This document shows positions 54,644 through 63,702 of a stretch of DNA of 64,000 bases, piece by piece. The DNA is from an uncultured beta proteobacterium (lineage in GTDB: Bacteria > Pseudomonadota > Gammaproteobacteria > Burkholderiales > SG8-41), in assembly GCA_903889565.1 (NCBI GenBank), contig CAISYC010000061.1, positions 1-64,000 of the forward strand, given 5' to 3'. A program made the translations under genes and the position numbers. The notes below the pieces were generated by a model, which did no database searches, was not told where the DNA came from, and worked only from the letters and a program-made list of their open reading frames with translations. The stretch's first letter is position 1; each line of letters begins with the position of its first letter.

Positions 54644-56463
54644 GCCTGTCGGTCACCCATCCCGACCGGCTTGCCTCCCTTGATCAAGATGCCGTCTGGC
54701 TGTATGCAGATGACGATATTGCCGGTTACGCCAGGGTTGTCGAGCAGTACGGAAAAGACAGACGCCTGCTTGATCCGCCGGATTTTCAGATTCAGCTGCT
54801 GGAGTCGGCGGACGATTTTCTGAAATGGGTGGATGAAGTACTGGTCGATTGCCCGCCGGATTACTGGATTGCCGCGTCCTGGTTCAAGGACATGTTCTGC
54901 ACACCGATGTTTTTGCATCTGGCCTGCCTTCGCATTGCGCTTGACGGCACCAGCCGCAACAAACACGTTGTCATCGTGACGCGCAGCGCCGCCCTGGCAC
55001 AGCAGATTCGCCAACTGGGCGGAACCCCGGCCGCAGCAACGGCTGCTTTCGACATGCGTGCCGCGGTCCGCTGGATCGACGGCTGGCTGCATTTTCTGGC
55101 AAGGCCGTTTCTGCTCTATGTTCGAACGCTACTGGCAAAACTGACTTTGGGAAATGAATACCTGACGGGAATGAAAAAACCGGCGCTGTTGGTTGATACG
55201 TTTCTGTTCGCCGAAGACATCGCGGCGGACGGCCGCTTTTCCGACCGTTTTTTTCCCGGGCTGGTCGACTGGTTCAGGCAAACGGGGCGGAATGCCGCAT
55301 CAATGCCGTTTACCGGCAATATTCCGTTACGCCAACTGCGTACGGTGTACCGACGCATGAAACTGAGCGCAGTGCCCTTCCTTGCCGGCGAAATATTTCT
55401 CGGTCTGGCGGACTGCCTGATCGGAGCGTGGCGGACTTTGTGCATTTACGCGCAGCCGCCGCAATTTGCGGCAAAACCATTCGGCGATATTCCGATTGCG
55501 CGCATTGCGGATCACTGGTGGAAGCAGGCGGCGCTGAATACGGTCAATTATCAGATTTGGCGCCGGCTGCCGCGGCGCATGGCCGACCGCGGATTTCATC
55601 CTGAAACGATATTGGAATGGTACGAAAACCAGCCTTTGGACAAGGCCATCACGCTGGGCTTCCGGCTGGACTGCCGTGATGCGACCGTAATTGCCGTGCG
55701 GCAATATTTTCCTGCCTTCGGCGTGGTTAATTTCTTCTCAACGTCCCGCGAGGTGATGGCCGGCGCGTCGCCGAAACAGAATTGGGCATGCGGCAAGCGA
55801 ATTGCGGAATTGTTTGCCCGTCATGACAGCGTCGGGCATTACAAAGTGGTACCCGCATTGCGCTACGCGCATTTGTTTGAACCGGTGGCGATAGATATAC
55901 AGGGCGAAAAGCTCGTCATTTTTCTGACGAGTTCGTACGAAGAATCAATCGGCATCCTTGAAAGCGTGTTTGCTGCGGAAGAAACGGCCCGATGCGGATT
56001 TGCAGCAATCCTGATCAAGCCCCATCAGTCGCTGCGGGGGGATATTCGCGCCGAAGCCGGGCAAAAATGGCCGGCCAGCCGGAATCAAAACGTCAGCTGG
56101 ACACAGCAAGCAACGCGGCAGCTGCTTGATGCAGCAAAACTGGTGGTCACCGCCGGCTCCAGCGTGGCACTTGAAGCGGTTTGCCGCGGCGTGCCGGTCG
56201 CCGTCGTCGGACGCGTGGCCGGCATCAACCTCAACCCTCTCGAGACCATCGACCCCCGCCTGTGGCAACTGGTGTACGGCGCGGGGGATTTTCAATCGCT
56301 CGTAATCACCTGGTTGCCCGGGGTGCCCGACCTGCCGGCACGCCGCGAAATCGGCCTGCGGATCCGTGGCGAGTATCTGCAAACGCCGGCGCCTGACAGC
56401 ATGTTAGCATTCGATCCAAACAGACCTGACGCTCCGATTCCGGCGACACCCATTCCATCATGA
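54640..56463 (+). CDS. Large hypothetical surface-carbohydrate protein, GT-B-like C-terminus
   Basis: This 607-residue protein has no confident family. The C-terminal third carries ILIKPHQSLRGD and QLLDAAKLVVTAGSSVALEA followed by VCRGVPVAVVG, a typical GT-B donor-site pattern (as in Kdo and capsule transferases). The N-terminal part (ESADDFLKWVDEVLVDCPPD, YWIAASWFKDMFCTPMFLHL) may be the acceptor domain and resembles the large 'surface carbohydrate biosynthesis' proteins. It is coupled to the HAD gene upstream and to rfbF downstream by 4-bp overlaps. A transferase for the third cassette's CMP-sugar is a reasonable hypothesis. Confidence 0.7.
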   Translation: MSLSVTHPDRLASLDQDAVWLYADDDIAGYARVVEQYGKDRRLLDPPDFQIQLLESADDFLKWVDEVLVDCPPDYWIAASWFKDMFCTPMFLHLACLRIALDGTSRNKHVVIVTRSAALAQQIRQLGGTPAAATAAFDMRAAVRWIDGWLHFLARPFLLYVRTLLAKLTLGNEYLTGMKKPALLVDTFLFAEDIAADGRFSDRFFPGLVDWFRQTGRNAASMPFTGNIPLRQLRTVYRRMKLSAVPFLAGEIFLGLADCLIGAWRTLCIYAQPPQFAAKPFGDIPIARIADHWWKQAALNTVNYQIWRRLPRRMADRGFHPETILEWYENQPLDKAITLGFRLDCRDATVIAVRQYFPAFGVVNFFSTSREVMAGASPKQNWACGKRIAELFARHDSVGHYKVVPALRYAHLFEPVAIDIQGEKLVIFLTSSYEESIGILESVFAAEETARCGFAAILIKPHQSLRGDIRAEAGQKWPASRNQNVSWTQQATRQLLDAAKLVVTAGSSVALEAVCRGVPVAVVGRVAGINLNPLETIDPRLWQLVYGAGDFQSLVITWLPGVPDLPARREIGLRIRGEYLQTPAPDSMLAFDPNRPDAPIPATPIPS

Positions 56464-57242
56464 AAATCGTTATTCTTTGCGGCGGCTACGGCACCCGCAT
56501 TCGCGACGTAGCAGACGACATTCCGAAACCGATGATACCGGTCGGCCGCTTTCCGATTTTGTGGCACATCATGAAGTACTACGCGTGCTTCGGCCACAAG
56601 GAATTTGTCCTGTGCCTAGGCTACAAAAGCCAGGCCATCAAGGACTTTTTTCTGAACTACGAAGCGCACATCAAGGATTTCACGATCAACCTCGGCGGCA
56701 AAGCCGGAATCCAGTTTCACACCGATCACTCTGAATCCGACTGGCGTGTCACGCTGGCCGAAACGGGCCTGAACGCTATGACCGGTTCACGGGTGCGCCG
56801 CATCCGGAAATACATCGGCGACGACGAGAGTTTCATGCTGACTTACGGCGACGGCGTTGGCGACGTTGACCTCGACAAACTGCTCGCCTTTCACAATGCC
56901 CATGGGCGCGTTCTGACCGTTACCGGCGTGCGCCCGCCGGGCCGGTTCGGCGAATTGCTGAACGACGCCAGCGGCGCGGTAACCGAGTTCAACGAAAAGC
57001 CGCAGGCTACCGGCGGACGCATTTCCGGCGGATTTTTTGTCTGCCGCCGCGAAATTTTTGATTATCTGGATGATCGCGAGGATCTGGTGTTTGAAAAAGA
57101 GCCGATGACGAAACTGGTAAAGGACGGTCAGTTGATGATGTACGAGCACGACGGATTCTGGCAGCCGATGGACACCAACCGCGAGTATCAATTATTAAAC
57201 GGGCTGTATGACAGCCAAAACGCGCCGTGGGTAAAATGGTAG
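56460..57242 (+). CDS. rfbF: Glucose-1-phosphate cytidylyltransferase
   Basis: This 260-residue RfbF/DdhA makes CDP-glucose. It opens MKIVILCGGYGTRIRD with GGYGTR at 8-13, followed by PKPMIPVGRFPILWHIMKYY and LTYGDGVGDVDL. Length is the family norm (about 257). It overlaps rfbG by 7 bp. It starts the CDP-6-deoxyhexose block. Confidence 0.96.
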   Translation: MKIVILCGGYGTRIRDVADDIPKPMIPVGRFPILWHIMKYYACFGHKEFVLCLGYKSQAIKDFFLNYEAHIKDFTINLGGKAGIQFHTDHSESDWRVTLAETGLNAMTGSRVRRIRKYIGDDESFMLTYGDGVGDVDLDKLLAFHNAHGRVLTVTGVRPPGRFGELLNDASGAVTEFNEKPQATGGRISGGFFVCRREIFDYLDDREDLVFEKEPMTKLVKDGQLMMYEHDGFWQPMDTNREYQLLNGLYDSQNAPWVKW

Positions 57243-58315
57243 ACGTCCCCGATTTAATGGCGCTGCGCGGCAAACGGGTGCTGGTTACCGGGCATACCGG
57301 ATTCAAAGGCTCGTGGCTTTGCGTCGCACTCAATGAGCTTGGCGCCGAGGTGACCGGCTTTGCGTTGCCGCCGGATGGCGATGACAGCCACTTCCAACTG
57401 CTCGGACTGGCCGATTCGGTCAATCATATCGTCGGCGACATCCGCGACTACGAAAAGCTGCAGGGCGTATTCGATGCGGTAAAGCCCGAGTTCGTCTTCC
57501 ATCTCGCCGCGCAGGCCCTTGTCCGGCGCTCGTACGATGAACCGAAACTGACCTTCGATACCAACGTAGCAGGCTCGGTCAACGTACTGGAAGCGGTGCG
57601 CAACACGCCCTCGGTCCGCGTGCTGATCTATGTCACATCGGACAAATGCTATCTGAACCGGGAATGGGAATGGGGCTACCGGGAAAACGACGAGCTCGGC
57701 GGACACGATCCGTACAGTGCATCCAAAGCGGCGGCGGAACTGGTGTTTTCGGCCTATCGCGATTCCTATTTCATCCGGCGCGAAACGCTGGGCGCAGCCA
57801 GCGTACGCGCCGGCAATGTCATCGGCGGCGGTGATTGGGCCGCCGACCGGATTGTGCCCGACTGCATTCGAGCGCTCAGGGACGGCAGGCCGACCATATT
57901 GCGCAGCCCCGAATCGACGCGGCCGTGGCAACACGTGCTTGAACCGCTCTCGGGCTACCTGTTGCTTGCCGCGCGCATGTATGAGGCTGCAAAGAAATAC
58001 TCCGGGGCATGGAATTTCGGTCCGCACAGCAGCGAAATTCGCACGGTGAAAAGCCTCACGACCAAAATTATCGAGCAGTGGGGAAACGGCGGCAGAATCG
58101 AAATAGACAAGGGCGCAGCGACCTTTTACGAAGCCAAACTTCTGCATCTGAACTGCGACAAGTCGCACCAGCTGCTGCACTGGAATCCGCACTGGGACTT
58201 CGACCGCACGGTTGTTGAAACGGTGCGCTGGTACCGCGAAATTCTGGAGGGCACGCCTGCGCTGACCATTACGCGCCGGCAAATCCATGACTTTTTCGCC
58301 GAACGCCATGATTGA
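57236..58315 (+). CDS. rfbG: CDP-glucose 4,6-dehydratase
   Basis: This 359-residue SDR has GHTGFKGSWL at 19-28, T134-S135-D136-K137 (VTSDKCY), and Y160/K164 (PYSASK). It gives CDP-4-keto-6-deoxyglucose. The frame begins at GTG 57227, but the ATG at 57236 fits the family start. No RfbH (the C3 dehydrase) follows, so the C3 hydroxyl is presumably retained in the final sugar. It overlaps the next gene by 8 bp. Confidence 0.96.
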   Translation: MVDVPDLMALRGKRVLVTGHTGFKGSWLCVALNELGAEVTGFALPPDGDDSHFQLLGLADSVNHIVGDIRDYEKLQGVFDAVKPEFVFHLAAQALVRRSYDEPKLTFDTNVAGSVNVLEAVRNTPSVRVLIYVTSDKCYLNREWEWGYRENDELGGHDPYSASKAAAELVFSAYRDSYFIRRETLGAASVRAGNVIGGGDWAADRIVPDCIRALRDGRPTILRSPESTRPWQHVLEPLSGYLLLAARMYEAAKKYSGAWNFGPHSSEIRTVKSLTTKIIEQWGNGGRIEIDKGAATFYEAKLLHLNCDKSHQLLHWNPHWDFDRTVVETVRWYREILEGTPALTITRRQIHDFFAERHD

Positions 58316-58754
58316 AGGCGTCGTCGTTACGCCGCTGCGGCAAATTGAAGATGGCCGCGGCAAGGTAATGCACATGCTGCGGCGCGATTCGCCGGTATTT
58401 ACCGAATTCGGGGAAATTTATTTCTCGGCCATCAACCCCGGCGCAATCAAAGGCTGGAACCGGCACCAGCGCATGCAACTCAACTACGCCGTGCCGCACG
58501 GCCTCATCCGGCTCGTGCTGGTTGACCAGCGCCAAGGCAGCGCGACCGGCGGCGAGATTCAGGAATTGTTGCTCGGCGAAGGGCACTACAATCTGGTGAC
58601 GATTCCGCCGATGATCTGGACCGGCTTCACTGGGCTCAGTGAGTTCCCCGCCCTGGTTGCGAATTGCGCGACGCTGCCGCACGATCCTGCGGAAGCAGAA
58701 CGACGCGCGATTGACGATCCGTCCATCCCTTATCGCTGGTCCGCTGCCGGTTAA
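58308..58754 (+). CDS. Cupin, dTDP-4-dehydrorhamnose 3,5-epimerase-like
   Basis: This 148-residue RmlC-like cupin has GEIYFSAINPGAIKGWNRHQ and RMQLNYAVPHGLIRLVLVD. The usual RmlC GLHYQ is KGWNRHQ, so it may be an isomerase or epimerase variant (FdtA/WbmH-like). Placed after RfbG, it should act on CDP-4-keto-6-deoxyglucose. Its stop overlaps the next gene's start by 1 bp (TAATG). Confidence 0.84.
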   Translation: MIEGVVVTPLRQIEDGRGKVMHMLRRDSPVFTEFGEIYFSAINPGAIKGWNRHQRMQLNYAVPHGLIRLVLVDQRQGSATGGEIQELLLGEGHYNLVTIPPMIWTGFTGLSEFPALVANCATLPHDPAEAERRAIDDPSIPYRWSAAG

Positions 58755-59704
58755 TGACGAAGGTTCTGATTACCGGGGCATTCGGTTATATCGGGGGGCG
58801 CGTCAGCAGGTATCTCGCGGAACAGGATCACGAACTTGTTCTGGGTTCGCACGGCGTCGCCGCACCGGCACCTGACTGGCTGAGCAAGGGGCGCGTTGTC
58901 CCTTGTGATTTATTCGATGACGCCCAACTGCAGGCGGCATGCCGCAGTGTGCATTCCATCGTGCACCTTGCGTCGATCAATGAAAACAAATGCGCTGCCG
59001 ATCCTGCATTGGCCTTGCATGTAAACGGTCTGGGCTCGTTGCGTGCACTGCTGGCGGCCATTCAGGCCGGCGCATCCCGTTTTATCTATCTTTCCACCGC
59101 CCACGTCTATGCCGCTCCGTTGTCGGGCGCCATAGACGAAAAGACCCTGCCGCGCCCGCTTCATCCCTATGCCATATCGCACCGCGTCGCTGAAGATTTC
59201 GTAATGGCTGCCCACGCCAAGGGGGAAATCGAGGCGGTGGTGCTGCGTCTTTCCAACGGGTTCGGCGCGCCGGAACGGGCCGACGTCGACCGCTGGACGC
59301 TGCTTACAAATGACCTGTGCCGGCAGGCGGCGGTAACCCGTCGCATGATCATGCGCTCGTCCGGCAATGACGAACGCGACTTCATTACGCTTGCAGACAC
59401 TGCGCGTGCAATTGACCACTTTTTAAGGCTCGAACGTGCTTCACTCGGTGACGGCCTGTTCAATGTCGGCAGCGGCCGTTCGGTACACGTGATCGAAGTG
59501 GTTGAGTTGATCGCGCAACGTTGCGAGGCAATACTGGGCTTCCGGCCGGAGATCGTGCGGCCGGCCGCGCAAACTGCAGTGACCAGGCTGGATTACAGGA
59601 TCGACAAGCTACTTTCGACAGGGTTCTCACCGGTTGCCGAGATGCAATTTGAAATCGACGCGACACTCCGGCTTTGCCGGGATGCCTTCGCGGATAAAAC
59701 ATAG
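58754..59704 (+). CDS. SDR epimerase/reductase with YxxxH active site
   Basis: This 316-residue extended SDR has GAFGYIG at 8-14 and LSTAHVYAA at 113-121. The catalytic YxxxK is replaced by Y139-AIS-H143 (HPYAISHRVAED). It presumably reduces or epimerises the CDP-4-keto sugar after the cupin, as in other RfbFG-derived pathways. Loss of the lysine may mean altered chemistry or a non-canonical base. It is 12 bp before a glycosyltransferase. Confidence 0.8.
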   Translation: MTKVLITGAFGYIGGRVSRYLAEQDHELVLGSHGVAAPAPDWLSKGRVVPCDLFDDAQLQAACRSVHSIVHLASINENKCAADPALALHVNGLGSLRALLAAIQAGASRFIYLSTAHVYAAPLSGAIDEKTLPRPLHPYAISHRVAEDFVMAAHAKGEIEAVVLRLSNGFGAPERADVDRWTLLTNDLCRQAAVTRRMIMRSSGNDERDFITLADTARAIDHFLRLERASLGDGLFNVGSGRSVHVIEVVELIAQRCEAILGFRPEIVRPAAQTAVTRLDYRIDKLLSTGFSPVAEMQFEIDATLRLCRDAFADKT

Positions 59705-59716
59705 ACTCCTGAAACC

Positions 59717-60616
59717 ATGCCGGCTGTTTCCGTCATTATACCGACCTACAATCACGCGCAATTTCTTGGGCCGGCGTTGCGCTCTGTCTGCGAGCAGACC
59801 TTCGCTGACTGGGAAGCAATCGTTGTCAACAACTACTCGGACGACAATACTACCGATGTCGTTGCCGCCTTCAACGACCCGCGCATACGACTCGTCAATT
59901 TCCACAACAATGGCGTCATCGCAGCATCGCGCAACGAGGGAATCCGGCTGGCAAACGGCAAACTGATCGCCTTTCTGGATTCCGACGACATCTGGTACCC
60001 GCAGAAATTGGCGCGCTGCATCGAAACGTTGGAGAACGGCTTCGATCTCGTCTGCCACGGCGAGAACTGGACGAAGGAAAATTCGCCGTCGCGCGAGATG
60101 CACTATGGCCCGGCGCCGCGCGCTGCCTATCCGCGTCTGCTGTTCAATGGCAACTGCATATCGACGTCGGCCGTGGTCTTGCGTAAACAGTCGCTCGAAC
60201 GCGTGCGGCTTTTTCGCGAGGAACAGCGCTTCATCACCGCGGAGGATTACGATTTATGGTTACGACTTGCACGCGACGGCGCGCGCATCGGCTTTGTGCA
60301 CGAGATACTTGGCGAGTACAGGATACACGAAGGCAATGCGACCAAAGCCCTGCTGCGGCATCTCGATGCTGAACTTGCCGTGATCGACGATCACTTTGCG
60401 GCACTTGCTATGGGCGATATGCTCGCGCAACTGCGCATGCGCCGCCGTCGCGCCCTTGCCTATTACGGTACCGGGCGCGGATTTCAGGCGGCCGGCAACC
60501 CGCGCGAATCATGGCATTGGTTCGGGCGCGCACTGCAGGAGTCACCGTTCATCCTGCGGCTGTATGCAGCCGCCGCGCTCAATCTCGTCGCGCCGCTGCG
60601 ACAACTGTTTGCATAA
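59717..60616 (+). CDS. Family 2 glycosyltransferase
   Basis: This 299-residue GT2 opens MPAVSVIIPTYNHAQFLGPA and has AFLDSDDIWYP with the D88-S-D90-D91 metal site, then TAEDYDLWLRLA. It has no membrane segment. The C-terminal part after residue 220 is helical. Donor unknown; CDP-sugar genes immediately upstream make a CDP-6-deoxyhexose donor possible. Its end is followed after 7 bp by a methyltransferase. Confidence 0.93.
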   Translation: MPAVSVIIPTYNHAQFLGPALRSVCEQTFADWEAIVVNNYSDDNTTDVVAAFNDPRIRLVNFHNNGVIAASRNEGIRLANGKLIAFLDSDDIWYPQKLARCIETLENGFDLVCHGENWTKENSPSREMHYGPAPRAAYPRLLFNGNCISTSAVVLRKQSLERVRLFREEQRFITAEDYDLWLRLARDGARIGFVHEILGEYRIHEGNATKALLRHLDAELAVIDDHFAALAMGDMLAQLRMRRRRALAYYGTGRGFQAAGNPRESWHWFGRALQESPFILRLYAAAALNLVAPLRQLFA

Positions 60617-60623
60617 GTTGAAC

Positions 60624-61601
60624 ATGGAACATGTTGCGTGCGACTTCTGCGGCGGAGATGAAGCCGTGGCAGTGACCCGGCAAACCGACCTCCTGCGCCG
60701 GACCACCGACGAAGTGTTCACGATAGTCCGCTGCAGCGGCTGCGGCTTGCAATATGTGAATCCGCGTCCAACACCCGAAGAAATCAGGCGCTATTACGCG
60801 GAACATTACAGTTTCCATGTGGCGCCAACGCGCTTTCGACGGATCGTCGCCAATGTTCTCGATTTCGTCGCCAACAGCATGCTTTGCCGCATCGCCGCGT
60901 GCGTGCCCTACCTTAATCGCAAACTCGCAGCGCGCGTCAAACCCCGTATCGCCGATCCGGTGCTGCGTTATTTGCGCACCGGTGCGAAACCCCGGATTCT
61001 CGATATTGGATGCGGCGCCGGCACTTCAGCCCATTTCTGGGGCCATCGCGGCGCACTGCTGGATTACAAGCGCGTTGCATCGGTATACGGCGTCGAGACC
61101 GACAATGAGGCTCGGCATGCGCTGGAAAAAAGCGGCATTGTCGCCTTTGCAAGCCTCAATGACATTGCAGCCGCCGAGCGGTTCGACGTCATCCGCATGA
61201 ATTGGTCGCTTGAGCATGTGCATTCGCCGGCGCGCTATTTCAAATTCATCGCTGAACACCTGAAAAAACACGGCAAAGCGGTCATCGCGATGCCAAATTA
61301 CGACGGCCTGCTCTACCGTATGGCACCGGATTGCGTCGAGTTGCCGATACATCTTTATCACTTTCGCCCGCGAGATATTTTGAACTACGCGCAAAAATTT
61401 GATCTCACCGTGGTCGAATCGACGACATTATCCTACCCGGAAATGTACGTCGTGGCGGCCACCGCATTTCCTGCGGTGCGCAAATTTATTGACGGCGGTA
61501 TCGGCGCCATCGAAGCGCGGCAAATGCAGAAGACCCTCTCGCGATTCGATGCCTTCGGGCTCGGCAACGATATGCTGTTCGTTCTTGAAAAGGCGGCATG
61601 A
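60624..61601 (+). CDS. SAM-dependent methyltransferase with N-terminal Zn-binding site
   Basis: This 325-residue protein has a CxxC...CxxC cluster (C6, C9, C37, C40), then motif I ILDIGCGAGTS at 125-135, and WSLEHVHSP. Such proteins methylate sugar residues or nucleotide sugars in O-antigen loci. An open frame begins much further upstream within the glycosyltransferase but only from ATG 60624 (TTG 60618 also possible) does it match the family. Its stop overlaps the next gene by 4 bp. Confidence 0.86.
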   Translation: MEHVACDFCGGDEAVAVTRQTDLLRRTTDEVFTIVRCSGCGLQYVNPRPTPEEIRRYYAEHYSFHVAPTRFRRIVANVLDFVANSMLCRIAACVPYLNRKLAARVKPRIADPVLRYLRTGAKPRILDIGCGAGTSAHFWGHRGALLDYKRVASVYGVETDNEARHALEKSGIVAFASLNDIAAAERFDVIRMNWSLEHVHSPARYFKFIAEHLKKHGKAVIAMPNYDGLLYRMAPDCVELPIHLYHFRPRDILNYAQKFDLTVVESTTLSYPEMYVVAATAFPAVRKFIDGGIGAIEARQMQKTLSRFDAFGLGNDMLFVLEKAA

Positions 61602-62668
61602 GTAATTTCGGCGCGGGTGAGCAGGCCTGTCTGCGCAGCGTCTACGCCCCACCAGCAGCCAAAACAAACTGGCGCTTGGAGCAACTGACCGGTCACGACC
61701 AACTCCGCTACTTTGCGTACGGGCGCCACGCGCTGGTCGCTGCCCTGCAGCTGGCCGGTGTAAAAGACGGCGATGTCGTTCTGTTGCCCGGATTTATCTG
61801 CCGCGAAGTGCTCGGTGCCATCCATGCATTGAACGCGCGTGTCGAATACTACCCGGTGGACACCAATCTCGGGCTCGCCTGCGATCCGTCCGCGCTGCCT
61901 GCGGCAAAAGCGATCGTCGCCGTCGATTATTTCGGCTTTGCGCAGGATCTTGTACCGTTTAAGCAATATTGCGCGCGCAGCGGCGCGGTGCTGATCGAAG
62001 ACAATGCACACGGCCTGTTCAGTCGCGACAGCGATGGGCGTGGACTCGGCACCCGCGGCGATCTTGGCATCTTCAGCCTGCGGAAAACGCTGGCGGCACC
62101 GAACGGCGCCGCGGTCGTCATCAACAATGCGTCGCTGGCAGCAGCGCTGCCGTCGCAAATTCCTTTTGACGATGTCGCGCCTGACGCAACGTTTCTCGGC
62201 AAACGGCGTCTGCGCAAACTGGTGCGTCTGCTCGGCACCTGGCCCGCGCGAACGGCGACCACGCTCATTCGGATAGCACGCTGGCTGAAAACAGGACACA
62301 CCATACCGCCCTCGGCGGCAGAGTCTGAAACGCAGCTTCCGCCGGTCGAGGCGCCCGGCGCAATTCTGCTGGATGTCATGCGCAATACCGATGTTGATGC
62401 GGAAATTGCGCGGCGCCGAGAACTGTATGGCCTGCTGCCGTCGCTGCTCGATCCGGTGCGCTACCAGCCTTTGTTTGCGGCGTTGCCTCCGGGAACCGTG
62501 CCTTATGGTTATCCGTTCGTGGCAGACGCCGAACACGCCAACGAAGCACAGAAGCTTCTGGCGAAACACGGTATTGAATGCCTTCATTGGCCGGCTCTGC
62601 CAGATGCAATTGCGGCAGCTGCGCCGGCGCATTACCGCACGATCTGGATGGTGAGTTTTCTGTGGTGA
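61598..62668 (+). CDS. DegT/DnrJ/EryC1-like PLP enzyme
   Basis: This 356-residue protein has LLPGFICREVLGAIHALNA, VLIEDNAHGL with D135, and K163 in FSLRKTLAAPNGAAVV as the probable PLP lysine. It lacks parts of the sugar-binding region of typical DegT sugar aminotransferases and may be a diverged member with a different substrate. It sits between a methyltransferase and a FemAB-like gene, both coupled by 4-bp overlaps. Confidence 0.8.
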   Translation: MSNFGAGEQACLRSVYAPPAAKTNWRLEQLTGHDQLRYFAYGRHALVAALQLAGVKDGDVVLLPGFICREVLGAIHALNARVEYYPVDTNLGLACDPSALPAAKAIVAVDYFGFAQDLVPFKQYCARSGAVLIEDNAHGLFSRDSDGRGLGTRGDLGIFSLRKTLAAPNGAAVVINNASLAAALPSQIPFDDVAPDATFLGKRRLRKLVRLLGTWPARTATTLIRIARWLKTGHTIPPSAAESETQLPPVEAPGAILLDVMRNTDVDAEIARRRELYGLLPSLLDPVRYQPLFAALPPGTVPYGYPFVADAEHANEAQKLLAKHGIECLHWPALPDAIAAAAPAHYRTIWMVSFLW

Positions 62669-63660
62669 CGTGGCGACTTTTAACTGATGCGAACGAACTG
62701 GCGGACTGGGATCGACGACTTCTCGAGTTCGACGACCATTCGATTTACCAGACACTTGCATGGGGTGAGCATCGCCGAGCACTTGGCTGGACACCCTACC
62801 GCTGGGCCGCCTTTGACGGCGACAAGCTAACAGCAATGGCACAGGGCTTGTTACTCCGCTATCCGGGCGGCGTGGGTGTCGTCTGGTTACCTGGCGGACC
62901 GGTCGGCGCAATTGCCGCATGGAACGAGGCGTTACAACAGATTATCCGCCGGAGCGCCGGTCTCACATTGATTTACTGCCGGTTCAATTCATTCCGTGCA
63001 CGCAGTCTGGAAGAACAAACGCTATTGATGGAAAACAACTGGCGGCCCGCCCGCTCGCCGCTAACTTCGGGCGCCAGTCTGCTCTACGATGTGGCGCGCC
63101 CCGAAACCGATCGTATCGCCGCCTGCAGCAAGAATTGGCGGCACAACCTGAAGCGCTCGCACAAGGGAGTGTTCGCTGTCGGTCCCTGGGGAAATCCAGA
63201 TGCAGCGGAAATGCGCGCTGTGTATGCGGAAATGGAAGGCCTGAAACAGCTGCCACCGCAGCACTCCGAAAACAATCTGCGCGCGCTCTACGTGCACGCT
63301 GGCAAACACATGCTTACCTATGCCTGCCGCGATGCCGCAAACAAACTGCTGTGCTTCCGTGCCTGCGCGATTTCCGGCGACAAGGCGTGGGACATGCTCG
63401 CCGCCACTGCGACAGCCGGAAGAAAGTCGTATGCCTCTTATGCAACATTCTGGGCACTGACGGAAGCGTGCAATCGCCGCGGTATCAGGCACTATGACCT
63501 GTCAGGCGTCGATCCGGACGGCAACCGTGGTGTCTACGATTTCAAACAAGGCACGGGCGCGACGCCCGTCGACTATCTTGGCGAGTGGGATTGGGCGTCG
63601 CCGCGCCTGTTTGCGCTGCCGGCAAACTGGCTGATCGGAAAACGCCGCAATGGCATCTAG
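62665..63660 (+). CDS. FemAB/GNAT-like acyltransferase
   Basis: This 331-residue protein has QTLAWGEHRRALGW near the N-terminus, a central NWRHNLKRSHK, and late LTEACNRRGIRHYDLSGVDP, GNRGVYDFKQGTG and TPVDYLGEWDW. These are typical of the FemAB/peptidyl-bridge and EPS-associated GNAT-like family (PEP-CTERM/XrtA-type). Such enzymes attach an amino acid or acyl group to an amino sugar. The GTG start at 62665 overlaps the DegT-like stop; an upstream open frame is ignored. It may act with the DegT-like protein and the deacetylase that follows. Confidence 0.85.
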   Translation: MTWRLLTDANELADWDRRLLEFDDHSIYQTLAWGEHRRALGWTPYRWAAFDGDKLTAMAQGLLLRYPGGVGVVWLPGGPVGAIAAWNEALQQIIRRSAGLTLIYCRFNSFRARSLEEQTLLMENNWRPARSPLTSGASLLYDVARPETDRIAACSKNWRHNLKRSHKGVFAVGPWGNPDAAEMRAVYAEMEGLKQLPPQHSENNLRALYVHAGKHMLTYACRDAANKLLCFRACAISGDKAWDMLAATATAGRKSYASYATFWALTEACNRRGIRHYDLSGVDPDGNRGVYDFKQGTGATPVDYLGEWDWASPRLFALPANWLIGKRRNGI

Positions 63661-63702
63661 CACTTCTTTCATCAAAATGCGCCGCCGAAGGAAACAGCGC
63701 TA

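Noticed and set aside
57254..58375. 373-codon minus-strand open frame
   Set aside because: It is antisense to rfbG, which has an intact SDR triad.
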